Source: Corythucha ciliata (Eukaryota; Arthropoda; Insecta; Hemiptera; Tingidae). Taken from it: 64,000 nt of DNA. A program made the translations under genes and the position numbers. The stretch's first letter is position 1, and every line of letters begins with the position of its first letter. Positions 1-10,252 of the stretch are shown piece after piece. The stretch is from positions 32,984,001 to 33,048,000 of the forward strand of contig CM075943.1 of the NCBI GenBank assembly GCA_038030265.1, read 5' to 3'. The notes under the pieces were generated by a model. It worked only from the letters and a program-made list of their open reading frames with translations, was not told where the DNA came from and made no database searches.

Positions 1-70
1 TGTTAGTGGTATAGCACATAATGTATACCAACGCAAAGTGTCTGGGTTCGAATCCCGAATACATTTTAAT
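1..70 (+). other. tRNA-like sequence cut by window start
   Basis: A Pol III A-box-like stretch (TAGTGGTATAG, from base 4) and a perfect B-box (GGTTCGAATCC, near base 46) are spaced as in a tRNA. The last three bases of a 5' acceptor strand (TGT) can pair with ATA after the T arm. The T stem is imperfect and the anticodon arm does not fold cleanly, so this is a tRNA pseudogene or a SINE head rather than a confident tRNA. The first few bases lie outside the window. Confidence 0.35.
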
Positions 71-201
71 TCATTTTATTTAATTCGCTCATTGTTCGAC
101 CCATCGACGTCGAATCAACGTAGAATCGCGGGACATTTTTGTCGCGATGTCTGAACTGCAATAATCGCAAGAATGCTGTTTTATTCATTTTCCTTGTACA
201 G

Positions 202-423
202 GTCAAGCAGGTTCTCAACAATTTGAACGAGTTTTACGAAGAGTATCACGAAGACGAACGTTTTTCTAGTATACTGGACATCGGTACAGCTAATCATTTG
301 AAAGGATTTAAAACAATTTTAGGTACAACAATCGCCGTAACAATTACTGCTTTTTTTCGGCTGTTCTTCACAATGCTTTCATTACTCCTCTGGAGCCACA
401 TACAACTTCTGGCTGCCAGTGGA
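202..423 (+). CDS. odorant receptor-like exon (N-terminal part)
   Basis: An open frame follows a good splice acceptor (TTCCTTGTACAG, ending at 201). It encodes an acidic, probably cytoplasmic stretch (FYEEYHEDERFSS), then HLKGFKTILGTT and a long hydrophobic segment rich in I, T, F and L that could be a membrane helix. It lies directly upstream of two exons that look much more clearly like an insect odorant receptor. The 3' edge is uncertain: GT donors at 323 or elsewhere do not give a reading phase that matches the best acceptor of the next exon, so a further small exon may be missing. The frame stops at 424-426. Confidence 0.4.
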
Positions 424-474
424 TGAAAAAAAGTCAGAAATTGCTCTTTTTTATACATTTATGTAAATCAATAA

Positions 475-766
475 GGCCCGATTTCACCAACTTCTTAAAC
501 CAAGATCAACAACTAATCACGATTACAATGTAAACACTTGTATCAAAATTCATATGGGTCGCTATTGGCAACTAATCACGATCAACTTTAAAGCTCGGTG
601 CACACGATGCATTTTTTGAAGCATGATGGCCTGCCTGTTCTAAAAAAACAACCGGTCACTACCGGGGATCATATGTTTTTTTTCACCATGCATGTAAACA
701 TGCTTCGAAAAATGCATCGTGTGCACCGAGCTTAAACGAGATCAATTTTGTTGGTGAGAATGGGCC
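475..766. repeat. Harbinger-type MITE (GGCCC family) with nested MITE
   Basis: Terminal inverted repeats read GGCCCGATTTCACCAAC at the left and, inverted, GGCCCATTCTCACCAAC at the right. The element is flanked by TAA on both sides (472-474, 767-769). A 3-bp TWA duplication is typical of PIF/Harbinger elements. A second MITE sits inside at 592-732. Relatives of the outer element form the cluster at 13.7-14.4 kb. It lies in a presumed intron of the odorant receptor. Confidence 0.7.
592..732. repeat. 141-bp Harbinger-type MITE (AGCYC family), nested
   Basis: TIRs of about 30 bp start AGCTCGGTGCACACGATGCA. TAA lies on both sides (589-591, 733-735). The uninterrupted relative near 14,265 shows the pre-insertion sequence with a single TAA, so the 3-bp duplication is directly supported. 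A second copy of the same length and TIR layout is at 37,645-37,785. Confidence 0.75.
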
Positions 767-792
767 TAAGTATAAAAGGCGGCTGGTTTCAG

Positions 793-1005
793 AAACATAA
801 ACATAGTTTACGCCATTCAAGCCTTCATGCTTACCGGCTTAACGATAGCTTTTCCAACTGGATTCATTTTCACATTAACTCTCACCACTTCTATCATTAC
901 ACATATTAAAGTCCTTCTGGTTATGCTGAGGTTCATTGGGAGTTCCAAAGAAGAAAACGACACTCTACTGTGTGATTGTATACGATTGCATGCTACAGCA
1001 ATAAA
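793..1005 (+). CDS. odorant receptor (7tm_6) internal exon
   Basis: The exon follows the acceptor GGTTTCAG (ending 792) and ends at a strong donor (AA|GTGAGT at 1006). It encodes NINIVYAIQAFMLTG, a hydrophobic helix, SIITHIKVLLVMLRFIG and LCDCIRLHATAIK. The pattern 'xxHIKxLLxxL...LxxCIRLHxxAI' is the cytoplasmic loop before the last transmembrane helices in insect odorant receptors of the 7tm_6 family, which form ligand-gated cation channels with Orco in olfactory neurons. It splices in frame to the exon at 1065. The start of the gene and the conserved C-terminus were not found here, so it is a partial gene or a decaying copy. Confidence 0.65.
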
Positions 1006-1064
1006 GTGAGTGGTATTATTGACATTTTAAGGGTCGTCTGTTAGCAATAAACTTTGGTTTTCAG

Positions 1065-1164
1065 GACGGTGCGGTCAGCGAACTCATTAATCGGTATTCA
1101 ACTCATATTACAAGTAACCATATCGTCAGTACAAGGGTGTGTCATTGCATTCTGTGTCATTGAA
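1065..1164 (+). CDS. odorant receptor (7tm_6) exon, sixth-helix region
   Basis: This 100-nt exon lies between acceptor TTTTCAG (ending 1064) and donor GAA|GTAACT (1165). Joined to the preceding exon it continues in frame as TVRSANSLIGIQLILQ, VTISSVQGCVIAFCVIE. The NxLxGxQLxxQ...SSxxxCxxxF pattern is typical of 7tm_6 receptors. The intron between the two exons is only 59 bp. No following exon (the conserved tyrosine/serine-rich last helix) was recognised downstream; a Spy-type MITE begins 49 bp later. Confidence 0.65.
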
Positions 1165-1212
1165 GTAACTATAAAATATGGAACTTTCCCGAAATCATAA
1201 ATTATACGTACA

Positions 1213-1660
1213 ACGGGGAACTTGCACATTTTTCAAGCACAGGTGATTCTTGAAGAGGACTCTTCAGCAAGATAATTGCTCACATTAAACATTTAAATCA
1301 ATCAAAGGGTTTTTTAAACCAAATTTTCAAAAATTTTGAGTGGGGGTTTAATGACGTCAAAGCAGTTAATGAAATGGATGGTGTAGGGAAGAGGGGGGAA
1401 GATGTGTTTTCTGAGGGCCAATTATTCTTGTTATTTGTAAACAAAACATTTTAGAGTTCCCTCAAATGCTTCAAAACTGTACGCTGTACACTGTACAATG
1501 ACGTCATTTCCTTTCATCCCCACCTGAATAACTTTGAAATGTATTTAAAAATCACCGGGCGCACCAATCGGGCTGCAACTACCTTTGATATCCTTCTGTC
1601 CATGTGCCAATTCACCGTTATACTTTTCTCCTAAATCGGGCATTCATACAAGTTCCCCAT
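1213..1660. repeat. Spy-type MITE, copy 1
   Basis: About 448 bp bounded by inverted GGGGAACTTGCACA and ACAAGTTCCCC. It is homologous along its length to copies at 31,491-31,940, 42,409-42,851 and, in part, 24,725-25,303. The right flank is TTT, matching the AAA|TTT target seen cleanly for the copy in the copia element; the left flank has drifted. Confidence 0.6.
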
Positions 1661-2967
1661 TTGGATTAATGAAATTCGATTTTAACCCTTTAAGGTACCG
1701 GGGGTCCAAATGAGTTTTGGTGGGTCTGGACGTTTTGTGTACCACATATTGGACACCTAGTTGGAGACTGCGCTATAGATGAAATGATCTGGCTTTTGAA
1801 TCGAAGCGGGTTAGAACACGTTTATGAGTTGAATAAACTCCAACTGATAGTGGTAGGACTCGTTTTTCCCGGCTTTTTGTGCGTTGTGTCAAACATAGGG
1901 AACACTTTCGGGGTTTTCGACGCCATTTTGTTGTGGTTTTCAGTGTTTATTTGGTTCAGGAAGTTAATGTCAATGAGCTCGGCGGAACTGGCAGTGAGAT
2001 TCTTCCAATTTTTCGCTGGTAAATGGTAATTTATACTTCATATTCTTAAACTGAGTGCCCCATAAAGAGCAATTATGGATTTTTAACCCTTAACTTCCTG
2101 CTGAAAAATGAAAAACTCCTCCACCGTGCATACCCTTTTTTATACTTCGTCTCTTCCTGACTTCATGTGAACGAGTTAATTGATCTTTAACGAATGGATA
2201 TCGCATGCTGAAAAGGGTTTCAATGGATTGATGTGCTGGTAAGGAGCCAATTAAGTTTGGCCAAGAAAAAATTTCGAGGTAAATCAAGTTACTTTAGACA
2301 CCGTTAGATTTTTCACGTATAGAACGCTTAGTGTCCAATACGAAGCACACCTCCCACGTGGTTTGGGTGAAAGGTGTCCCGAGCAGGGCCCACCAAGAGT
2401 TTACTACATTTTCCTAGTCGCATTTGTTTGTTTGTAATGCCAAAATGTTCAATTAATATGTCGCTAATTTATGTTTTATTGTTTGAACAATTACCTTATT
2501 TTAGTATATTTTTGGTCAAGTGTTAACAAGTTGAAGAAAAATTAATTCAAAATGCTTAATTTTTTCCGACTGCATGATAGTGTAGCGAACACCATTAAAT
2601 TCTCTCTGAAAACTTTGTTAATGAATTTATGGCATAAAACTTCGTTTTTCATGGGTCACTGAGTGTATTACAGTCAATTTGAATGACTTCTGACGCGATT
2701 TTTGAAAAAATGTTGAGAGGTACTCCCGGGGTATAAAGCAGGTGTCCAGAATACAACGCACTAAGGGGTTAAATAAAACGCAGGCTCTGGATAAAGCAGA
2801 TTCACCAGTGTTTATGAGTGAGGATTACCAGTGTTTCCTGTCCCTTTTTCTGTTTGGCTTGACTTCCTTAGTTTGTAGTGATTTCGGAATTTGTTCAAAA
2901 TTTTTTTGGCTGTTGCTTCGACTTGTAGACCATAAACTTTTTTGAACTATACAGCCATGGTGGTTTT
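1661..2967. other. non-coding stretch without recognised genes
   Basis: AT-rich sequence. One frame open from 1694 to 2029 (+) encodes hydrophobic segments (LIVVGLVFPGFLCVV; DAILLWFSVFIWF) but resembles no family I know and has no clear splice sites. No repeats with clear ends were found. Confidence 0.4.
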
Positions 2968-3014
2968 TAATGAATGCATTTCGGGCCCATTCCCGGTGCC
3001 CCTCATCAGCATTA
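2968..3014 (-). ncRNA. hammerhead-ribozyme-like motif
   Basis: Read on the minus strand the sequence gives TAATG, CTGATGA, a GC-rich hairpin (GGGC/GCCC), GAAA, a short TGCAT segment, U, then CATTA. These are the hammerhead parts in order: stem I (TAATG pairs with CATTA), the CUGAUGA core, stem II, GAAA, a minimal stem III (A pairing with U around UGCA) and the NUH cleavage position. The nucleotide pair next to the core is the expected G-C. No Penelope-like or other element was recognised around it. The motif could be chance, but every core position fits. Confidence 0.45.
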
Positions 3015-5051
3015 TCTATAATTGCATAATTAACAAAAGCACAATAAAATTAAATTAATAAAAACCGGCTAACAAAGAAAAATACAATAAAAAACAGCAA
3101 CGATACGCACTGCTTCACCTCTAAGGCCAAACACAGCGGCCAAAAAAACACTCGGGAAGCGATACGACTTAAGTCTCCCCCACCCTTCCAACAACTCTGC
3201 GTCCACTACCCCTAGAACTCTTCCAGACACTATCACAGACCAGTTTTAATAAAATAATTAACAACCACACGCATAAACAAACCTTAGTTTGTTGGTGCGG
3301 AAACGACGTCATGGAGGCGGTAGTTTCCATTAAAAAAAATAAATAAATGAAAAATAAGAACAATAACAATTCATTTTTTCATGAGGATTACTTTTCTTCT
3401 TGCAGAATGAAGAATTATATACTGGACCTCTACAGGCAACGATTGGGAGCAATTAACCCCGAAACAAAGTCGGACGCTGAACGCTTTAATATGCGCAGCT
3501 AACCGAACTCTAAAGTACAGATGAAATTCTTTTCAAATAAAGAACGTTGAATTTTTGAAAGTAAGCATTTAGTTACTATGGGTTGTGCATACTCGTAAGG
3601 CTGTAATGGTCGTGGGTCCGTCTAAAACGCAGATCTGCAAGATTTGCGCCTCGCACTTTCAAGTTTAATCCCCCAGATCTGCAGATCATCACTTAACCAC
3701 TAGATTTGCTTAATTAAACGAAAATGACCATATTCGAGAAAATCACAATTTCCTACTACCTATAAAGAAAATGGAATAAAATCGCCTATTGTATTTTGAA
3801 TAATGAATAAGCTCGATCGACCCATTCTCGGAAAGGTTTCAACCCCTCATTAAAAACCAGAGATAATTGTTTTAAGTTTGTGGTAATTTTCGTTCATTTT
3901 CTGTCCTCCTTAACAAAAATACGGCCCTGAGGGCTGATCTACATATTCATATTTATACACCCTTGATCGAGACTCGTCCGGATACTGATACATTTAAGAT
4001 CATTCAGTCTCAAGCGGGTTCCCTTTTATGTTTGTGCCGAGTCTATTACGTTATTTTGGATTTTCAGTCCGTTCAGGCTACATACACCTATTTGATGGCG
4101 GTAATATCGTTGAGGTCGGAAGCTAACAGTATGAAAGTCTAGACTAGTTGGTACGAAAATTTCATTGGAATTGGAATCTAATACAATATCGCGACAATTC
4201 TAGAATCCCAAAAAAGTGCAAAGTCGAGAGAATTTTCATGAAAATAATTAATAACAGTGCTTATAATTTAGGCAATCGCTTGGTTTTCTCCTTTATGCAA
4301 CGATCTAGACCTAGATTCACATCTCAGCACGAAGAATAGGCAAAAGATTTACCTACCGCTGACAATTTGGAATGAGATGAATTGAGAGCGTACAATTGGA
4401 GAAAGCAATTCCAAGAGATTCAACGGCAGTGTTATTGATTTGATTGGAATACGCTCATGTGTAATGGTTTCAAACAACAAAGACAATGTATTTGTATCAA
4501 TCAGGTAGTTTTCCCAAATAAACGTTGTCAGTAAAATTTCGCCTGGTCGTCGGAGTATTTGTTTATGTACAACCGGTATGTAAACTGGTGCTTATCACCT
4601 TCAAATCATGCTGTAATGATCGAAATTCACTCCCTTACTCAGGTAGTAAGACTCGTTATTCCCAAGGCAAATAAAGCACGGTTGCCAATTGTTTTCCAGC
4701 AACATCTGCTTATTGGAGCTCCCGAAGAATAAAGATTACGTTGGCAAACCGCGTCACCTCTTCTTTATCAGCGAAGTTCGATGAGGAAGCAACAATCGCC
4801 GGCTTTTGTTTTCGTTAAAACCCTTCCCAATCACATCCCAATGCGGCCGGCGACGCGGCGTTTTTATGTTCAATCCAAGTACGTGACTACATATTTCCAA
4901 AATTATGTACTTTTTGGTTGTACATAAAGTTAAGTATATAACTTGGGAGTCAATCAGTTTATTTTCCTCAAGACATTACAGCCCCCGCTGCGCTCGTGCT
5001 GCTAAACTTGTCTCTCGCAAAATAAAATCCTGCAATTATTCCCTCGATATA
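3015..5051. other. non-coding stretch without recognised genes
   Basis: A possible short exon follows a good acceptor near 3405 (CTTCTTGCAG) and reads KNYILDLYRQRLG to a stop at 3502, with AATAAAG at about 3537, but I cannot tie it to any gene. The rest shows only weak AT-rich sequence. Confidence 0.35.
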
Positions 5052-6368
5052 CAGAGGGTGTTCACGAATTAGTTGGACAGAAGAAAACCAGTTATGGGGC
5101 ACATCATTTGCCATCGAACTTACTATTTGGAGTTTTTGGAAATTCCGCCTTGTTTCCGAGATATAACACATTTTATGATTTTTGTACGAATTCCCTTTTT
5201 TCCCACTTAAATGCTTGCCATACGCTCATAAAATGGTATCAGCCCAAAACTAATCAGCTCATTGGAAAGAGCGCAAAATTTCCTATAAAATGTGTCCACT
5301 TTCGGGTGAAAATTATTTCCGTACCATTCGTGAGAGCAGCCGATTTACTTATTGAAACTGGCGACTCACATTTCCATACATTTTTCCGACGCGATTTTCA
5401 CCTCTTCGCCATAGGGAAGAAAAAATTTGAAATCAGTGGAAAAACTTCCTTATTTTGTGAGCTTTCCAATGATGTACAAAGATTCATAGTTACTGTATTT
5501 TTCCGTCGAGATATGAGCAATAAACTTGAAAAATCCAGCCAGGAAACGTGAAATTCATGCATTTCTTCGACAATATTTTATTACACAAGGAGACATTTTT
5601 TTCTTCTTTTATTTTATTTGTGACTCAATTATTCATCTTTCATCTTCTTAGTCAGTAATTTAAGTTCCTCTCCCCTCCGAAAGAGACCCCCCACCACCAC
5701 TCATATGAGTGCCTACGTAATTATTCTGGGGGAGGGGGGGATGAGTTCACGAATCGAGCTTAAATTATTAATTAAGAAGATTAAAGATAAATAATTAAGT
5801 CAAAAAAATAAATAAAATAAGAAAACAATAGTTCCTTCGGTTATAATGGTACTGAAAAAATGCTTGAATTCCTCGATTTCTGACTGGGATTTTTCGAGTT
5901 TTTTACTTATATTTCAACGGAAAAATACTGTAAGTGTAAACTTTTACACATTGTTGGAAAGCTTACAATATAAGGATGTTTTTCCACTGATTTCAAATTT
6001 TTTCTTCCCTGTGGCGAAGAGGTGAAAATCGCGTAGGAAAAATGTATGGAAATGTGAGTCACCAGTTTCTTTGGTAAATCGGCTGCTCTCACGTGTGGTA
6101 CGAAGGTAATTTTCACCCGAAAGTGGACACATTTTAAAGGACATTTTGTGCTCTTTCCAATGAGCTGATTAGTTTTAGGCTAGTACCATTTTATGAGGGT
6201 ACAGCAAGCATCTAAGTGGGGAAAAAGGGAATTCATGAAAAAATCATAAAATGTGTGATATCTCGGAAACAAGGCGGAATTTCCAAAAACTCCAAATAGT
6301 GATTTCGATGGCAAATGGTGTGCCCCATAACTGGTTTTCTTCTGTCCAGCTAATTCATGAACACCCTG
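5052..6368. repeat. mariner-type long-TIR foldback element
   Basis: Two arms of roughly 515 bp (5052 to about 5568, and about 5855 to 6368) are inverted copies of each other. The tips read CAGAGGGTGTTCACGAATTAG-like at the left and CTAATTCATGAACACCCTG at the right, flanked by TA, as expected for Tc1/mariner/IS630 elements with CAGGGTGTTC tips. Reading frames in the arms are mirror images of each other and look like chance. No transposase is visible. Confidence 0.7.
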
Positions 6369-7509
6369 TATAGTGTACTATTATTTCTCACAGTAATTTA
6401 GAGAAGTGCAATGAGATCACTATAAGTCGTGCCACTTTTTCTTTCAGCTTCTGAGTTCTCACCATAGATACATGGGCTCTAGTTGGAATCAACGGATAAT
6501 TAATTAAGCGCACAGGAAAAAATAAAGTAGATAGTCCAAGTTGAATTATCCGGAAAAAAACGGCTTACCTAAAATCTGGTGTCAGACTCTTGTCGCGCAA
6601 AACATCACACACATGTGTCGGTGGTGCTCTCTCAAAAGTGTGTATACACGTAATTGAGATCAACTCTCGTAATTTTATTGCTCTTTACCGAGGCACCACT
6701 GAAATAATAGAGGGATAGGGGCTGAAATTTGAGAAACTGAACGGCTCAAGGAACTTTGTAATTTGGCGAGTATATATATATTTTCTGGAAGCATTTTCTA
6801 TAATACGGGATCGAGATTATTGGGGTGGTTCGTGGAAGAAGTCTTTTTGAGAATAAGAAAGGGAAGAAAATCTCTCAGTTTTCCTGGCCTTATAAAACCA
6901 TAAAAAATAAAAGCCTCTGAAACAGTTGAAAAACAACGATTCTGTTCTCTCGATAAACCCCCGTTTAAAGGCTTGGCCACAATCTGTTCAATGTCCACAA
7001 ATTTACTATACCGCAATCTAAATAAATTTCCAGAAACCGACTAGCAGGAAAGTGAAACGCGTTGGGTAGTATTTGGAAAATATTGACACATGTGTTGGCC
7101 AAGCATTAGGCCCGCCGCAAATTGAGCCGCACGCGTGGGTCATCCAAGCTCAAAACACAGTTAAAAGACTATCCTATAACTATCCTGTAATTACGTCGTC
7201 TTGACCTAGCGTCGTAGGTGAGCGAGCACCCGGGGCCAGTGGCGTCTATCCCCCGCCCCTGAAAGCTCCCCCCCCCACCGATCCGAATTGATGATCATTC
7301 ATCACAGCATCACACACGCAGAGGATCTAGATAGAGTTTATATTATACTTGATCGGTGCGTTGAAGGCCACGGGGAAAAACAATCATATGGGACGCCATC
7401 ATTGACTCTCTTTTAACTCATATACCAAATACCATTCGCACATGAAATCGTCACCCGGATCCGTTCGTTTCCGCTCGTCTTAACATTAACATATAATTAT
7501 ATTTTAATT
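6369..7509. other. non-coding stretch without recognised genes
   Basis: Ordinary AT-rich sequence with a C-rich patch at about 7240-7280. No gene or bounded repeat was recognised. Confidence 0.4.
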
Positions 7510-8765
7510 CACATTCAGAAGAGACGGATTAGTCTAGTCAATTGGGGCTCTGGAAAGCCTGTTTCAGGACAATCGTATAGACGTTTTTTTAACAACGGAT
7601 TTATATGTTTTTGGGGTTGTCGAATCCGAATCTGAACTTTGCCCATAAAAAATCGGCCGGCTTCATGTCGAAAATCGCACAAAACCTCGAAATTTTTAGA
7701 CTTTTTGCACTCAATCACTTATATTTCTGAACTATGGACTTTTCGATGATGACGCTTCTTTGCATTCTTGAAGTAGATTACATTTGTGACAATTTAAGCC
7801 TGATTACAGCTTTGTGCAACCAATAGTTCCCGAGATATGAACTCTCAAAATTGACGAGGGCGTGGGAAACCGAGTTTCTCGTCCGAAGTTTCGTGAGAGT
7901 CTGGGTGCGTGTGCACACGAAGCGAGTCATTTCAAGACTCCCAGACGCTTTTGAGCTATCTAGTAGGATATGTAGTACTACCTAATTCATTTATTATTTG
8001 TTGAGACAGTCTCATATTTTTCAGTACAACTAAAAAATCTCTCCTTCCAGCTGTATTTAGGGTAATTTCGGTGACAAACCCTAAAAGAGCACACTTTTTT
8101 ATTACGAAACGCTCGCGTCCAACGGAAGAACTTTCATAAGCCTTCTCAAAGGAGGTTGGAGTTGCGTGAAATAGTGTTCTTTATATTTTCGCTAAGCAAA
8201 AACGCGAATGAGAACGTTTTGTGGCTTTTTTTGTGGGCTTCAAGCTAAACCTAAAAGAACGATTAGTCTACACCGATGGTTTCATAGATATTTCAGCAAA
8301 TCGAACAAGCCCAAATCCAAATTCAAGGCCGTATCCGACGTGAAATATTCAGGAATTTTTTAGGAAATGGAAGGAGCTGTATCTGAAAGAGATTGCACTA
8401 TCAGTTTTTCCAGCTTCAGGCTCCAGCCAATTTTCCGTCAGCGGCAGAAAATGGTCAATTTTGGAGGGGTCATATCTCAATTAGTCGTACGTAGATGAAA
8501 TTAGGCTTAAATTGTCACAAATTTAGTCTATTTCAAAAATGCAAAGGAGCACCATCATCGAAAAGTACATGGTATAATCAATTGAGTAGAATAAGTCAGA
8601 AAATTTCCAGTTTTTTTTGCCATTTTCGGCGTGAAGCCGACCGATTTTTTGTTGGCAAAGTTCAGATTCCGATTCAGAACCCCAAGAAACACATACATCC
8701 GTTGACAAAACTACTTCTGTACGTTTGTCCCGGCCAAATCCCCTGGTGACTGGACTACTTTTCCA
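7510..8765. repeat. diverged foldback element
   Basis: About 280-330 bp at 7515-7860 is matched, in inverted orientation and at moderate identity, by 8440-8760. Shared landmarks include the TGTTTTTGGGGTTGTCGAATC-like and AAAATCGGCCGGCTTCA-like segments. The unmatched centre (about 7870-8430) has no recognisable coding. The ends and the superfamily are not clear. Confidence 0.5.
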
Positions 8766-10176
8766 ATCCATTTTTTGTCATCACATTGATACGATCCAGT
8801 GCCAGAAACACAGGCTTGACCGGCCCGGGGCACTGCGGGAATAAATCGGCCCTTACCGAGCCTACAGGTTCATAATTATATGTCGCAAGACGTTTTTCGA
8901 ATCAGACTAGTATCATTTTTCCTCCGTTCTGTTTCAACGTGCTTCCGGACGACGCAACACACAACGGATTAGATGTGGTATCATCATTGATGGATAGAGG
9001 CGGAGATTACTCAGCAGAACTTAATTATTTACTTCGCAGGTGATACCCAGATTCTTGCCGTAGAGCCTCCATAGCGAGACCGAGACATTATCGTCACGGT
9101 GACTGAATACAACCTATGCATTTATCGTTTCCAACAATGAATGGGAAGTGAATATGAGAGTTTCACTCTCTGATGTGAAGTGAAGAATGAAGATGAACAG
9201 CTCACAGCCACCCCTCCAATCTAGCACCATTAACCCCATTTCTGTTCTTCAAAAGGAGCTTTGCCTAATCTCTTCTCTAAACCCTGATGTTTACGTCAAA
9301 CGTGTTTGAACAGTTTTATGCTGATTAAAATCGTATTTGTCACGTAAACACATTAATAGGGCTATTATGCTGTTGATGAGAGCGATTATAACAGTTTCCT
9401 CGAATGAAATGATGCAACCTAATTAATTATTTGCGAGAAATAATCCCTTCATGTAAATGAAGAGGAGAGATAATAATAAAGGACGAGGATAATAATTTCC
9501 TTTTATTAGGGAAAACCACCAGCAATAAATTTTCAAACGTGCTGGTCACATTTCGAAGAAAAATTCAAATCGGCTTTTCGCTGCCGAAAGTTATATGCTT
9601 CAAGTAATCAAGTTACTGGCAATCTCCTTTTCGCGGGTAAACGGGGCACAAAGGGGATTATCCGCAAATGTATAAAACAGAAAATGACAATATTTAATAA
9701 AACAATATAATTTGGAGGAGGGGGGTTTCTTAGATATGCGACCCTTTTTTAGTGCACAAGGTTTTGTTGGGCCACCCAAACACGGCACTTGACTTTCCGT
9801 GGTGAAATTCAACGTATGAGGGTAGTTTTACTTTTACCTCAAAAAATACTTGGCGAGGAGAAGAATAGGTAGAAATTGAAGTTCTTTGAACGGTGCGGCG
9901 CCGCGCTTGTGCAAGAAAGAAGAGTTCGTTCGAAGGGGTGGTATAGGAAGGGCGTTACGTTTGACAGTGTGAGGGTGTTTCTCGGCCTTGCTAGTTGGTG
10001 GCCGAGGCCGGAATTTGTAAACATGTAAATTTTGTGACATGGGTCTCACGTGCGCGGCGTGATCATTAATAAAAGTGTGTGCCTGTGGTTCAAATCAAAA
10101 TAAAATAGTGTGGAGTGTTAGTGAAGTGTGAGGCGACGGGAGTCCTTTTTTTGCCCTCTGATCGTGTCTTGTCAAC
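8766..10176. promoter_or_regulatory. upstream region and probable 5' UTR of sei/KCNH gene
   Basis: No gene was recognised. The last 300 bp (about 9880-10176) is more GC- and CpG-rich than its surroundings and runs uninterrupted into the initiator ATG of the channel exon, so it probably holds the promoter and 5' UTR. No convincing TATA box was seen. Confidence 0.35.
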
Positions 10177-10252
10177 ATGCCGGTGCGAAGGGGCCACGTT
10201 GCCCCGAGGACCACCATAATAGAAACCATTATCAGGAAATTTGACACGCACA
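10177..10252 (+). CDS. sei: erg/seizure-type voltage-gated K+ channel, first coding exon
   Basis: The 76-nt exon encodes MPVRRGHVAP, RTTIIETIIRKFDTH plus one base, then the donor GTAAGA. This is the N-terminal cap of the Eag/KCNH2-type (erg) channel, where vertebrate KCNH2 begins with the same MPVRRGHVAP and also ends its first coding exon after 25 codons plus one base. The cap precedes the PAS domain and tunes deactivation of the plasma-membrane K+ channel that controls excitability. The conserved start, length and splice phase make this a real host exon even though the protein piece is short. The next exon (PAS domain) is not visible, implying that intron 1 extends at least towards the end of this window. 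Confidence 0.85.

Noticed and set aside
1694..2029. Hydrophobic frame considered as a further receptor exon
   Set aside because: It lacks the 7tm_6 C-terminal pattern and clear splice sites in a fitting phase.
3405..3502. Possible terminal exon with a downstream AATAAA
   Set aside because: A good acceptor, but the 31-residue peptide matches no family and cannot be joined to the receptor exons.
5108..6144. Medium reading frames on both strands
   Set aside because: They are mirror images in the two arms of a foldback element, so sequence symmetry rather than coding explains them.
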